Of a DNA stretch of 64,000 nucleotides, positions 1-7,620 are shown one piece after another; the stretch's first letter is position 1; each line of letters begins with the position of its first letter. The notes below the pieces were generated by a model. That model ran no database searches. It worked only from the letters and a program-made list of their open reading frames with translations, and was not told the origin of the DNA. The stretch covers positions 1 to 64,000 of the forward strand of contig CALZQA010000006.1 in the NCBI GenBank assembly GCA_945828315.1, read 5' to 3'. The position numbers and the translations under genes were made by a program. The stretch comes from an uncultured bacterium. GTDB lineage: Bacteria > Bacillota > Clostridia > Lachnospirales > Lachnospiraceae.

Positions 1-46
1 AGATAGCGTAGCGTCTCGTGGGCTCGGAGATGTGTATAAGAGACAG
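1..46 (+). other. Illumina Nextera i7 library adapter (not genomic)
   Basis: Positions 13-46 read as the Nextera read-2 transposon adapter: GTCTCGTGGGCTCGG (13-27) followed by the 19-base mosaic end AGATGTGTATAAGAGACAG (28-46). In front of it are AGAT (1-4), which is the 3' end of the P7 primer, and an 8-base index AGCGTAGC (5-12). From memory this is the primer-strand form of Nextera index N709. The order P7 end, index, adapter, mosaic end, insert is that of a finished library molecule. These bases are synthetic and genomic sequence starts at 47. Confidence 0.97.
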
Positions 47-348
47 AAGTCATCCCGCAGCATTTTCATGCAGGCGCTGATGTCGCGGGCTTTGCTGTGA
101 CCGAGACCGCAGGGTTTGACGATGGCTTCGATATCTGCCACATCTGCGTCGGCAAGTGCTTCCACAGACGGGTATTTTTCATAGAGTCCCTGTACGACGA
201 CATTGACCCGTGCATCGGTGCACTGCGCCGCCAGACGGACGCTGACCAGCAGTTTCCACGCTTCGTTGTAGTCGAGTGTACAGCCTGCGTCGGGGTATTC
301 TTTTTTCAGACATTCAATGAGCGCGAGCGCTCGTTCTTTCTTTCGCAT
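47..348 (-). CDS. nth: Endonuclease III, N-terminal part (cut by contig end)
   Basis: Base-excision repair DNA glycosylase/AP lyase acting on oxidised pyrimidines. About 100 codons are present, read leftwards from ATG at 348, preceded by GAGGAAAT. The fragment carries the helix-hairpin-helix glycosylase N-terminus: a start of the kind MRKKERALALIECL, the conserved LLVSVRLAAQCTDARVN stretch, then YEKYPSVEALADADV and the PCGLGHSKARDI segment. The catalytic Lys/Asp and the C-terminal 4Fe-4S cysteines lie beyond the left edge, so they cannot be checked. The frame is open to base 47, where the adapter starts; the truncation is an assembly edge, not a mutation. Divergent from the hydrolase remnant at 467. 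Confidence 0.92.
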
Positions 349-466
349 GGTAGATTTCCTCGTTGTCAAATAATGAACGCTTTTAGTTTCTTAATTACTG
401 AATTTATGTTACACTAAACGTTAGGATTTTGCAATCGGCAGATGAGCGTGGGAGGTACGGGTATAC

Positions 467-858
467 GTGAAGAAAAAGATTTTGACAGGGATCACGTTTG
501 CTGTCGTTGTGTTAGTTACCATCTATACGGTGTTCATCTATTTTCTGGTGAGTGCATGCCTGGTGCCTTCTTTTATGGAAAAGCTGGATGTATTTGAGGA
601 GATTACAGAAAAAGGCTATTCTGAGCAGGTTCACACCTCTGACATCAGTGAGAACCGGAAAGAAGCACTCACGCAGACAAAGGAGTGGCTGGAAACGGCA
701 CAGGGACAAAAACTCAGGAAGAAAACGGAGGACGGCTATGAGCTGGCGCCGGACATGCACAGTCACAGGACAAGGCACCGGAGGACTATTTCGGTACGAT
801 CACACGTTTTTTTAGCAGATCACAGTCTGTGAAAAAGCTGTATTTAAAGGGAAAATAA
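467..858 (+). pseudogene. Alpha/beta hydrolase remnant with internal deletion
   Basis: A GTG start at 467 after GGGAGG gives an N-terminal membrane anchor (about residues 5-29), then a linker up to KKTEDGYELA, the place where the hydrolase core of this membrane-anchored family would begin. Instead of the core the sequence jumps, in the +2 frame from about 754, to HAQSQDKAPEDYFGTITRFF and a stop at 856-858. That resembles the C-terminus of alpha/beta hydrolases, where the catalytic His is followed by a D/PExY...FL helix. Roughly 200 residues with the nucleophile Ser elbow and the Asp are missing and the joint is out of frame. In the original frame the protein would stop at 832. Family assignment is by eye; the deletion is an inference. 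Confidence 0.6.
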
Positions 859-879
859 GAATCAGGAAGTGAAGGAAAA

Positions 880-2259
880 ATGAGCGAAGGAACAATGACA
901 ACCGCAGAGAGTAAACAGGCAGAACTGGGATACAAACCGATCACCGGGCTGATGGTGCGCATGGCAGTGCCGGGCATTATTGCGCAGCTGATCAACATTT
1001 TATACAGTATTATTGACCGCATTTACATCGGGCATATTCCGGGTGTGGGTGCGAATGCGCTGACGGGCGTGGGACTGACCTTTCCGATCATTACGCTGGT
1101 ATCGGCGTTTGCGATGATCGTGGGCGCAGGCGGTGCGCCTTTGGCTGCCATCGCACTGGGAAAAAAGGACCGTGATGAGGCAGAAAAAATACTTGGTACC
1201 GGTGTCTTTTTCCTTATTTGTTTTGCAGTGGGTGTCATGGCAGTCTTCTATATCTGGAAGCGTCCGCTGCTACGCATGTTCGGTGCCAGTGATGCCACGA
1301 TCGGGTATGCGGATACGTACATCAGCATCTATCTGATCGGTACGATCTCCGTATTATTGTATATGGGCTTGAATCAGTATATCATCGCACAGGGAAAATC
1401 TGTTACCGCCATGCTTTCCGTCGGGATCGGAGCGGTGCTCAACCTGATCCTGGATCCGATTTTTATTTTTGTATTCCATCTGGATGTGCGCGGTGCTGCC
1501 ATCGCCACCGTGATCTCCCAGACAGCAAGTGCACTGTGGGTCATCCGCACGCTGACGAATAAAAATGCTTCATTCACGCTGCGACTTTTGCTGATCCGTC
1601 CTTTCAAAAAGGAAATGAAAGATATTCTGGCACTGGGTGTGTCACCCTTTATCATGACATCTACGGAGAGCCTGATCAGTATCGTGATCAACCGGGGACT
1701 TTCCACATACGGTGGGGATCTGTATGTCGGTTCCTTCACCATCATCCAGAGCATCATGCAGATGATCTCAGCTCCGGTTCAGGGATTCACACAGGGTGTT
1801 CAGCCGATCATCAGCTACAATTACGGCGCAGGGGATTATGACCGTGTGCGCGGTACGTATCGCCGCCTGATCGGCACGACGTTTGCGTTTGTCACATTGG
1901 CTACACTGTGCACGATCCTGTTTCCGACCGTCTTTGCAGGCATGTTTACGAATGAGCAGCCGCTCATTGAGCTGGTGGGAGAGGTCATGCCGGTGTTTAT
2001 GCTGGGTATGCTGGTGTTCGGACTGCAGAACGGTATCCAGCCGACCTTTGTGGCGCTGGGACAGGCGAAAATATCGCTGTTTATCGCGGTGCTCAGAAAG
2101 ATCATCCTGCTCATTCCGCTGGCGATCATTTTACCGCACTTTTTCGGAGTCATGGGTGTGTACTATGCGGAGCCAATCTCGGATGTGCTCTCGGCGGCAA
2201 CCGCAACAACACTGTTTTTACTGAATATCAACCAAATTTTAGAAAAAACTTCTGATTAA
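880..2259 (+). CDS. MATE family multidrug/cation exporter
   Basis: 459-residue polytopic membrane protein of the MATE (multi antimicrobial extrusion) family, which exchanges Na+ or H+ for organic cations. The N-terminal lobe has the typical PGIIAQLINILYSIIDRIYIG helix-1 pattern and a GAGGAPLAAIALGKKDRDEAE loop; the second lobe repeats it around APVQGFTQGVQPIISYNYGAGDYDRV. Length and the twofold repeat are normal for the family, about 12 helices. ATG at 880 follows AGGAAGTGAAGGAAAA, 22 bases after the hydrolase remnant, so the two were probably cotranscribed. Substrate unknown. It ends in front of a shared terminator with the convergent DtxR-type gene. Confidence 0.9.
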   Translation: MSEGTMTTAESKQAELGYKPITGLMVRMAVPGIIAQLINILYSIIDRIYIGHIPGVGANALTGVGLTFPIITLVSAFAMIVGAGGAPLAAIALGKKDRDEAEKILGTGVFFLICFAVGVMAVFYIWKRPLLRMFGASDATIGYADTYISIYLIGTISVLLYMGLNQYIIAQGKSVTAMLSVGIGAVLNLILDPIFIFVFHLDVRGAAIATVISQTASALWVIRTLTNKNASFTLRLLLIRPFKKEMKDILALGVSPFIMTSTESLISIVINRGLSTYGGDLYVGSFTIIQSIMQMISAPVQGFTQGVQPIISYNYGAGDYDRVRGTYRRLIGTTFAFVTLATLCTILFPTVFAGMFTNEQPLIELVGEVMPVFMLGMLVFGLQNGIQPTFVALGQAKISLFIAVLRKIILLIPLAIILPHFFGVMGVYYAEPISDVLSAATATTLFLLNINQILEKTSD

Positions 2260-2266
2260 AATGAAA

Positions 2267-2303
2267 AGCGGATATGCGTTTATCGACGCATATCCGCTCT
2301 TTA
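2267..2303. terminator. Bidirectional rho-independent terminator
   Basis: Perfect 13-bp stem AGCGGATATGCGT (2267-2279) with ACGCATATCCGCT (2286-2298), 6-base loop, A-rich on the left and CTTTATTT on the right. It lies between the convergent MATE and DtxR-type genes and can serve both. Confidence 0.85.
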
Positions 2304-2315
2304 TTTACTGGCAAG

Positions 2316-2687
2316 CTATTTTTTAGAAACACTGCGCTTCATTGCTTCAAAACTCTCTTTACTGATCACATGCTCGATCTTGCATGCATCTTCTGCAGCG
2401 ATGTCAGCCGGCACACCCAGACTCTCCAGATAGGAGGACAGAAATTCATGGCGTTCATAGATCATTTCGGCGATCTTCCGACCTTCATCCGTCAGATAGA
2501 TAAAACCGGCATCTGTCACAGTGATATGGTTTTTCTCACGAAGATTTTTCATTGCGATGCTGACACTTGATTTTTTGTAATTCAGTTCGTTTGCGATATC
2601 TACGGAGCGTACGACAGGAAGCCGTTTGCTCAGGATCAGGATCGTCTCCAGATAATTTTCCGCTGATTCATTTACTACAAGACCCAT
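2316..2687 (-). CDS. DtxR/MntR family metal-dependent regulator
   Basis: 123-residue regulator of the DtxR family, which binds DNA when loaded with Fe2+ or Mn2+. Residues 1-65 form the winged helix (SAENYLETILILSK, VRSVDIANELNYKKSSVSIAMKNL, then the wing ITVTDAGFIYLTDEGRKIAE). The rest is the dimerisation/metal domain with YERHEFLSSYLESLGVPADIAAEDACKIEHVIS; His, Glu and Cys in this part are candidate ligands. There is no C-terminal SH3/FeoA-like domain, as in short MntR-type members. Start ATG at 2687 follows AGGAGG. It is divergent from the feo operon, and regulating that operon is the obvious inferred job. Confidence 0.88.
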   Translation of the reverse strand: MGLVVNESAENYLETILILSKRLPVVRSVDIANELNYKKSSVSIAMKNLREKNHITVTDAGFIYLTDEGRKIAEMIYERHEFLSSYLESLGVPADIAAEDACKIEHVISKESFEAMKRSVSKK

Positions 2688-2812
2688 TTATCGTTCCTCC
2701 TACTTACAGTCCGATTCCGATTTTTATAAATTATAATTTATCATAGCATAAAACAAACAAAAAAACAAATAAGTGGAAACTAAATTTTGTTTGCCATATC
2801 TTTAAAAAGTTA

Positions 2813-2841
2813 TTGACAACTAACTAAAAACAGAATATACT
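2813..2841 (+). promoter_or_regulatory. Promoter of the feo operon
   Basis: TTGACA (2813-2818), 17-bp spacer, TATACT (2836-2841), start of transcription expected near 2848. The motif ACTAAC occurs twice here, at 2819-2824 and 2839-2844, 20 bp apart and overlapping both sides of the promoter; it recurs as part of the inverted repeat before feoB. Confidence 0.85.
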
Positions 2842-2886
2842 AACGAATGAACAAGGGAACGGGATTTCAAAAAGGAGGTCTGTGTG

Positions 2887-3096
2887 ATGCCCCTAACAAT
2901 GGCAAAATGTGGCGAGCCGAATACGATCAAGCGTGTCGGCGGAAAAGAAGAAACGAAAAAATTTCTGGAAAATCTCGGATTTGTCACCGGATGTGAGGTG
3001 ACGGTCGTGTCTACAGTGAGTGGAAATCTGATCGTGAATGTGAAAGATTCACGCGTTGCCCTCGGTAAGGATATGGCAAATAAGATCCTGGTCTGA
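2887..3096 (+). CDS. feoA: FeoA domain protein 1 (ferrous iron transport)
   Basis: Small SH3-like FeoA protein of 69 residues, cytosolic partner of the FeoB ferrous iron transporter. It shows the FeoA pattern KRVGGKEETKKFLENLGFVTGCEVTVVSTVSGNLIVNVKDSRVALGKDMANKI: a turn around the LGF...G motif and a closing 'xRVALG' strand. AGGAGG lies at 2873-2878; ATG at 2887 is 8 bases from it, while the GTG directly before (2884) is only 5 away, so ATG is preferred. First of two adjacent FeoA genes in front of feoB. Confidence 0.92.
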   Translation: MPLTMAKCGEPNTIKRVGGKEETKKFLENLGFVTGCEVTVVSTVSGNLIVNVKDSRVALGKDMANKILV

Positions 3097-3123
3097 GTTT
3101 TTTCTAAAAGAATGGAGGAGTAT

Positions 3124-3345
3124 ATGAGCACGTTAAAAGATGCGAAGGTTGGTTCGCGGGTAAAAGTCGCGAAATTAAACGGAGAAGGTGCAGTCAAGAG
3201 AAGGATCATGGACATGGGCATTACCAAAGGCGTTGAGGTATATGTGCGAAAGGTTGCACCCCTGGGTGATCCGATCGAGGTGGAGGTCCGAGGCTATGAG
3301 CTGTCGCTGCGGAAGGCAGATGCCGAAATAATTGAGGTACAGTAG
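3124..3345 (+). CDS. feoA: FeoA domain protein 2
   Basis: Second FeoA protein, 73 residues, with the classical KRRIMDMGITKGVEVYVRKVAPLGDPIEVEVRGYELSLRKADA arrangement (the 'LGDPxxxxxRGxxLSLR' signature). Closer to the textbook FeoA than the first copy. The frame is open from an ATG at 3112, but that ATG sits inside the ribosome site ATGGAGGAG, so ATG at 3124 is chosen. It lies 27 bases after FeoA 1 and 58 bases before feoB; the 58-base gap holds a candidate operator. Confidence 0.92.
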   Translation: MSTLKDAKVGSRVKVAKLNGEGAVKRRIMDMGITKGVEVYVRKVAPLGDPIEVEVRGYELSLRKADAEIIEVQ

Positions 3346-3365
3346 GCATATTTTTTTGGACATAG

Positions 3366-3381
3366 GTTAGCATAGACTAAC
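3366..3381 (+). promoter_or_regulatory. Inverted repeat before feoB, candidate DtxR-type operator
   Basis: GTTAG (3366-3370), 6 bases, CTAAC (3377-3381), directly upstream of the feoB ribosome site. The half-site resembles the TTAGG/CCTAA arms of DtxR/IdeR boxes, and the adjacent regulator gene is of that family. Binding is an inference. Confidence 0.4.
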
Positions 3382-3403
3382 ATAAAATAGGAGGAACAAA
3401 TAC

Positions 3404-5566
3404 ATGGCTGTGAAAATTGCACTTGCCGGAAACCCAAACTCCGGTAAGACGACATTATTTAATGCACTGACCGGATCCAATCAGTTTGTGGGAAACTGGC
3501 CGGGTGTCACAGTTGAGAAAAAAGAAGGAAAGCTGAAGGGGCATAAGGATGTTGTGATCATGGATCTTCCGGGAATCTACTCTTTGTCACCCTACACCCT
3601 GGAAGAGGTTGTGGCAAGAAATTATCTGATCACGGAGCGTCCGGATGCAATCTTAAATATTGTGGACGGAACAAATCTGGAACGGAATCTGTATCTGACG
3701 ACACAGTTGTTAGAGCTTGGCATTCCCACTGTGGTAGCAGTTAACATGGCAGATCTCGTGGAAAAAAGCGGAGACCGGATCCATCTGAAAGAACTTGCAG
3801 AGAAACTGGGCTGCGAGGTTGTGGAAATCTCCGCGCTCAAGGGAACCGGTGTGCAGAAAGCAGCAGAAAAAGCAGTTGTTCTGGCAAAAGAGAAGGCAGC
3901 AGCGCCTGTTCCGGTATCCTATGGAACAGAACTGGAGGCGGCGATCGCTTCCGTATCTGCAAAGATTTCCGGTGTGGACGAGGCGCAGAAACGTTTCTTT
4001 GCGATCAAGCTGCTGGAGCGCGATGATAAGATCGCTGTAAACATGATAAATGTCCCGGATGTGGACGCCGAAATCGAAAAACTGGAACATGCGTTGGATG
4101 ATGATGTGGAGAGTATCATTACCAACGAGCGATATACTTATATTTCCTCTATCATCAGCGACTGCATGACGAAGGCAGGAGGAAAGGAGAAACTGACGGT
4201 CTCCGATAAGATTGATCGGATCGTGACCAATCGTATTCTGGCGCTGCCGATCTTTGCACTGATCATGTTTGTGGTTTATTATGTGTCGGTATCCACGGTG
4301 GGTGCTTTTGTGACAGACTGGACGAATGATGTGCTGTTCGGTGAGATCATTCCACCTGCCATCAAAGCGGGACTGAATGCGATTGGCTGTGCGGACTGGC
4401 TGCAGGGACTGTTCCTGGACGGAATCGTGGCAGGCGTCGGTGCAGTGCTTGGTTTTGTACCGCAGATGCTGGTATTGTTTATCTTCCTCGCATTTTTAGA
4501 GGGCTGTGGATATATGGCGCGTATCGCGTTTATCATGGACCGTATTTTCCGTAAGTTTGGATTGTCCGGTAAATCATTTATTCCAATGCTGATCGGTTCC
4601 GGATGCGGTGTGCCGGGTGTCATGGCCTCACGTACCATCGAGAATGACCGAGACCGCAAGATGACGATCATGACGACAACGTTCATCCCCTGCGGCGCAA
4701 AGCTGCCCATCATCGCCATGATCGCCGGTGCGTTCTTTGACAATTCCGGATGGGTGGCATGGAGTGCATGGCTGGTGGGAATCGCGGCAATCGTCTGCTC
4801 CGGGATTATCTTAAAGAAGACAAAAATGTTCGCGGGAGACCCGGCGCCTTTCGTTATGGAACTTCCCGCATACCATATGCCCACTGTTGGCAATGTGCTC
4901 CGCTCCATGTGGGAGCGCGGCTGGTCTTTCATCAAAAAGGCCGGCACGATCATTCTTTTATCGACGATCGTTCTGTGGTTTTTGATGAGCTTCGGCTGGG
5001 TAGACGGCAGCTTCGGCATGCTCGAGGCAGAGCAGCTGAATGCAAGTATTCTGGCTAAGATCGGCGGACTCATCGCATGGATCTTTGCTCCGCTCGGCTG
5101 GACAACGGCAGGCGAGGGTTGGAAGATGGCAGTTGCAGCCGTGACCGGATTGATCGCAAAGGAGAATGTTGTTGCAACCTTCGGTATGCTCTTTGGCTTT
5201 GCGGAGGTTGCAGAGGACGGCGCGGAGATCTGGGGCAATCTGGCACAGGTCATGACTCCTGTCGCAGCCTTCGGTTTCATGGTATTCAACCTGCTCTGCG
5301 CACCCTGCTTTGCAGCGATGGGCGCTATCAAGCGTGAGATGAACAACGCAAAATGGTTTTGGTTCGCGATCGGATATCAGTGCATTCTGGCTTATATCGT
5401 GTCCATGTGTATTTACCAGATCGGAACGGTATTTACGACGGGTGCATTCGGCATCGGAACGGTCGTTGCGATCCTGTTCGTGATCGCGCTGATCTATCTG
5501 CTGGTACGTCCGAAGAAGGAAAGCCAACATCTGAAAATGAATGTAAATATTGCAAAAACAAAATAA
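3404..5566 (+). CDS. feoB: FeoB ferrous iron transporter
   Basis: 720-residue GTP-dependent Fe2+ transporter in the cytoplasmic membrane. The N-terminal G domain has G1 GNPNSGKTTLFN (residues 9-20), a G2 region around NWPGVTVEKKEG, G3 DLPG (54-57) and G4 NMAD near 115, followed by the helical GDI-like region to about residue 255. The membrane part shows the two Gate motifs with the conserved Cys in GSGCGVPGVMASR and PCGAKLP, and the PC..A..A.K/R stretch near residue 635 (LCAPCFAAMGAIKREM). Normal length. Third gene of the feo operon; ATG follows AGGAGG. Confidence 0.97.
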   Translation: MAVKIALAGNPNSGKTTLFNALTGSNQFVGNWPGVTVEKKEGKLKGHKDVVIMDLPGIYSLSPYTLEEVVARNYLITERPDAILNIVDGTNLERNLYLTTQLLELGIPTVVAVNMADLVEKSGDRIHLKELAEKLGCEVVEISALKGTGVQKAAEKAVVLAKEKAAAPVPVSYGTELEAAIASVSAKISGVDEAQKRFFAIKLLERDDKIAVNMINVPDVDAEIEKLEHALDDDVESIITNERYTYISSIISDCMTKAGGKEKLTVSDKIDRIVTNRILALPIFALIMFVVYYVSVSTVGAFVTDWTNDVLFGEIIPPAIKAGLNAIGCADWLQGLFLDGIVAGVGAVLGFVPQMLVLFIFLAFLEGCGYMARIAFIMDRIFRKFGLSGKSFIPMLIGSGCGVPGVMASRTIENDRDRKMTIMTTTFIPCGAKLPIIAMIAGAFFDNSGWVAWSAWLVGIAAIVCSGIILKKTKMFAGDPAPFVMELPAYHMPTVGNVLRSMWERGWSFIKKAGTIILLSTIVLWFLMSFGWVDGSFGMLEAEQLNASILAKIGGLIAWIFAPLGWTTAGEGWKMAVAAVTGLIAKENVVATFGMLFGFAEVAEDGAEIWGNLAQVMTPVAAFGFMVFNLLCAPCFAAMGAIKREMNNAKWFWFAIGYQCILAYIVSMCIYQIGTVFTTGAFGIGTVVAILFVIALIYLLVRPKKESQHLKMNVNIAKTK

Positions 5567-5608
5567 CTGGCGGATAATAAGATAAAAATATAAAGGAGGG
5601 TATACAAA

Positions 5609-5740
5609 ATGGGAACAGTTCTTGTATTGATCGTGCTGGGCGCAGTGGTTGCCCTCATCATCCGCAGTATGATAAAAGATAAGAAAAACGGAAAGTCCTC
5701 TTGCGGCGGAGACTGCAGTCGCTGCAAGGGGTGTCATTAA
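5609..5740 (+). CDS. FeoB-associated Cys-rich membrane protein
   Basis: 43-residue protein too short for most gene finders. ATG at 5609 follows AAAGGAGGG. Residues 3-19 form one membrane helix (VLVLIVLGAVVALIIR), then a basic turn (KDKKNGK), then a tail with four cysteines and a final His in the pattern SCGGDCSRCKGCH. Small proteins of this design follow feoB in many Firmicutes and are annotated as FeoB-associated Cys-rich proteins. The cluster probably binds iron or shields FeoB, but the role is not established. 42 bases after feoB, last gene of the operon. Confidence 0.9.
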   Translation: MGTVLVLIVLGAVVALIIRSMIKDKKNGKSSCGGDCSRCKGCH

Positions 5741-5749
5741 AAATTCACA

Positions 5750-5778
5750 TTGCTATTTTCGACAAAAGGAGCTACAAT
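5750..5778 (+). promoter_or_regulatory. Promoter of the PAS-GGDEF-EAL gene
   Basis: TTGCTA (5750-5755), 17 bases, TACAAT (5773-5778), 28 bases before the start codon. Confidence 0.6.
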
Positions 5779-5805
5779 ATGCCTGGAAAGGCGGTATTTT
5801 AGCTT

Positions 5806-7458
5806 ATGGAAATCGACAAAACAGGTTTGGAAGATCGCATTTTTGAGGTGCTTTCACAGAGCATGGACGAGCGTGGCTATCTGTTCGTGTGCAACCGGGA
5901 TACGAATGTGACGCGCTGGTCGCCGAATGCCGTGGAATATTTTCATATGCCCGGTGAATATATGTATGATGTAGATTCCTTTTGGGATCAGCGGATCCAT
6001 CCGGACGATCTAGCAGAATACAAGCGAAAAATGAATAATGTCCTTTCCGGACGTCATAAATGGGAACATTTTGAATACCGGATCAGGAACAGTAATGATG
6101 AATATGTGGTATTTACCTGTAAATGTACGATCCTCAAGGGTGAGAACGGCAATCCGGATCTGTTTTCAGGCACGATCATCAACCGAGGGATCGGGGAGAT
6201 CATCGACCCGGTGACATTGTTACAGACAAACCAGCGCTTTGTGGATCATCTGGAGCGGATCGTAAAGGCGCGGTGGTCTGCGGTTGTGATGGATGTGGAG
6301 ATCAGCAAATTCAGCCGTATCAGTGTTCTTTACGGTTATGAAGCCGGAGATGAAGTGTTGCTGCATCTGGCAAATCTGATCCGGGAGGTCATTGGAGAAC
6401 GCGGGAATGCCTATCACCTGGATGGAGCAAAGTTTGTGTTGCTGTTGCCGGAAATGAAAATGTCGGAGGCAAATGAACTTTATGAAGAACTTCAGGAGCT
6501 TGCGAAGACAAAAATACAGATCGGAGGCAATCGTGTGGTACCGGTCAAGCTGTCCGGCGGAGCGACTGTTCTGGAGGATTTTGACGGTACAGCTGTGCAA
6601 GTGAAGAGTACACTTGTCTATGCGCTGACGCAGTCAAAATATGAAGGCAGAGGCGAGCTCGTGTGGATGGGGATCAACAGCGAGAAGGACAGGGACAATA
6701 ATATTGCGCTCTTGAGTCGTATTCACCAGAGTATCATGGATGGATGTCGGGGATTTTATATGTGTTATCAGCCGTTGGTGGACGTGCGGACGGAACAGAT
6801 CGTCGGAGCAGAAGCGCTCATTCGCTGGCACAGTGAAGAGGACGGAGAGGTGTCTCCGGGACGTTTTATTCCGTGGATCGAGGTGGATGCAGTTTATTAC
6901 GAACTGGGCAAATGGATCATGCGTCAGGCGCTCCACGATGCGAATGAGTTTCGAAAGGTGTTGCCGGGATTTATCATCAATGTCAATATCACAGCGTCTC
7001 AGCTGGAACGAAGGGAGTTTCGGGAGGATGTCTGCCGGATCGTGGAGGAGAGCGGCTATCCGCCGCAGCAGTTGTTTATGGAACTGACAGAGCGTTGTCG
7101 GCAGTTAGATTATGATTTCCTGAAAAAGGAGATGGCATTTTTTCATTCGAAAGGAATGAAGATTTCATTAGATGATTTCGGAACCGGTTCATCTTCGCTG
7201 GGGCTGGTCATGGAGCTTCCGATCGATGAATTGAAGGTGGACATGTCTTTTGTCAAAGATATTCAAAAGAAGCGTGTGAATCAGGCGATGGTGAAGCACA
7301 TCATCCAGTGTGCCAACAGCCTGGGACTGAAGACCTGTATTGAGGGTGTGGAAAATGAAGAACTGAGCATTTTCCTGCGTCCGAATGATGCGTCTTATTA
7401 TCAGGGATATTACTACTCCAGGCCGGTACTGGCGGAGGAGTTCCGGAAACTGCTGTAG
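5806..7458 (+). CDS. PAS - degenerate GGDEF - EAL c-di-GMP phosphodiesterase
   Basis: 550-residue soluble signalling protein with no membrane segment. Residues about 15-130 are a PAS fold (RDTNVTRWSPNAVEYF... WDQRIHPDDLAEYKRKM... FEYRIRNSNDEYVVFTC). Residues about 155-290 are a GGDEF-type domain, but the signature is LDGAKF near residue 206 instead of GGDEF, so diguanylate cyclase activity is unlikely. Residues about 310-550 are an EAL domain with intact motifs: EALIRW near 335, NVNITASQLERREF, MELTERC, LDDFGTGSSSLG, ELKVDMSFVKDI, EGVENEE and YYQGYYYSRPV. Inferred: a phosphodiesterase controlled by the PAS sensor, the inactive GGDEF perhaps binding GTP. Has its own promoter. Confidence 0.93.
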   Translation: MEIDKTGLEDRIFEVLSQSMDERGYLFVCNRDTNVTRWSPNAVEYFHMPGEYMYDVDSFWDQRIHPDDLAEYKRKMNNVLSGRHKWEHFEYRIRNSNDEYVVFTCKCTILKGENGNPDLFSGTIINRGIGEIIDPVTLLQTNQRFVDHLERIVKARWSAVVMDVEISKFSRISVLYGYEAGDEVLLHLANLIREVIGERGNAYHLDGAKFVLLLPEMKMSEANELYEELQELAKTKIQIGGNRVVPVKLSGGATVLEDFDGTAVQVKSTLVYALTQSKYEGRGELVWMGINSEKDRDNNIALLSRIHQSIMDGCRGFYMCYQPLVDVRTEQIVGAEALIRWHSEEDGEVSPGRFIPWIEVDAVYYELGKWIMRQALHDANEFRKVLPGFIINVNITASQLERREFREDVCRIVEESGYPPQQLFMELTERCRQLDYDFLKKEMAFFHSKGMKISLDDFGTGSSSLGLVMELPIDELKVDMSFVKDIQKKRVNQAMVKHIIQCANSLGLKTCIEGVENEELSIFLRPNDASYYQGYYYSRPVLAEEFRKLL

Positions 7459-7530
7459 GCATGTTACCATGCAGGTGAAAACTTAATATTCTTCGGATTT
7501 TTGAAAATCATCTTTACGAGAAAAAGAGAG

Positions 7531-7540
7531 GTGCTATAAT
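7531..7540 (+). promoter_or_regulatory. Extended -10 promoter upstream of the gabT-like gene
   Basis: TG at 7532-7533, one base, TATAAT at 7535-7540: a full extended -10 element. The -35 (TTTACG, 7513-7518, 16-bp spacer) is weak. The expected start of transcription near 7547 lies just before the terminator hairpin at 7556. Confidence 0.7.
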
Positions 7541-7555
7541 AGTTGTCGATGTGGG

Positions 7556-7594
7556 GACAATGGCGTACCGGCTGGTATGTCATTGTCTTTTTTT
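7556..7594 (+). terminator. Leader terminator/attenuator before gabT-like gene
   Basis: Stem GACAATG (7556-7562) with CATTGTC (7581-7587), extended inward by GCGTACC/GGTATGT with two G-U pairs to 14 bp, 4-base loop, then seven T (7588-7594). It sits between an extended -10 promoter and the ribosome site (7603-7610), so most transcripts would stop after about 45 nt unless read-through is allowed. Confidence 0.75.
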
Positions 7595-7620
7595 GTGATT
7601 CTAAAGGAGGAAAAGAAAAA

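Noticed and set aside
97-417. Plus-strand frame of 106 codons at the left edge
   Set aside because: Antisense to nth, which shows conserved endonuclease III motifs on the minus strand.
4279-5346. Long open frame (355 codons) on the minus strand opposite feoB
   Set aside because: Antisense to a strongly conserved gene, no ribosome site, composition mirrors feoB; a shadow frame.
7543-7620. Extension of the gabT-like protein upstream to 7543
   Set aside because: It would translate through the terminator hairpin and lacks a ribosome site; ATG 7621 has AAAGGAGG at the right distance.
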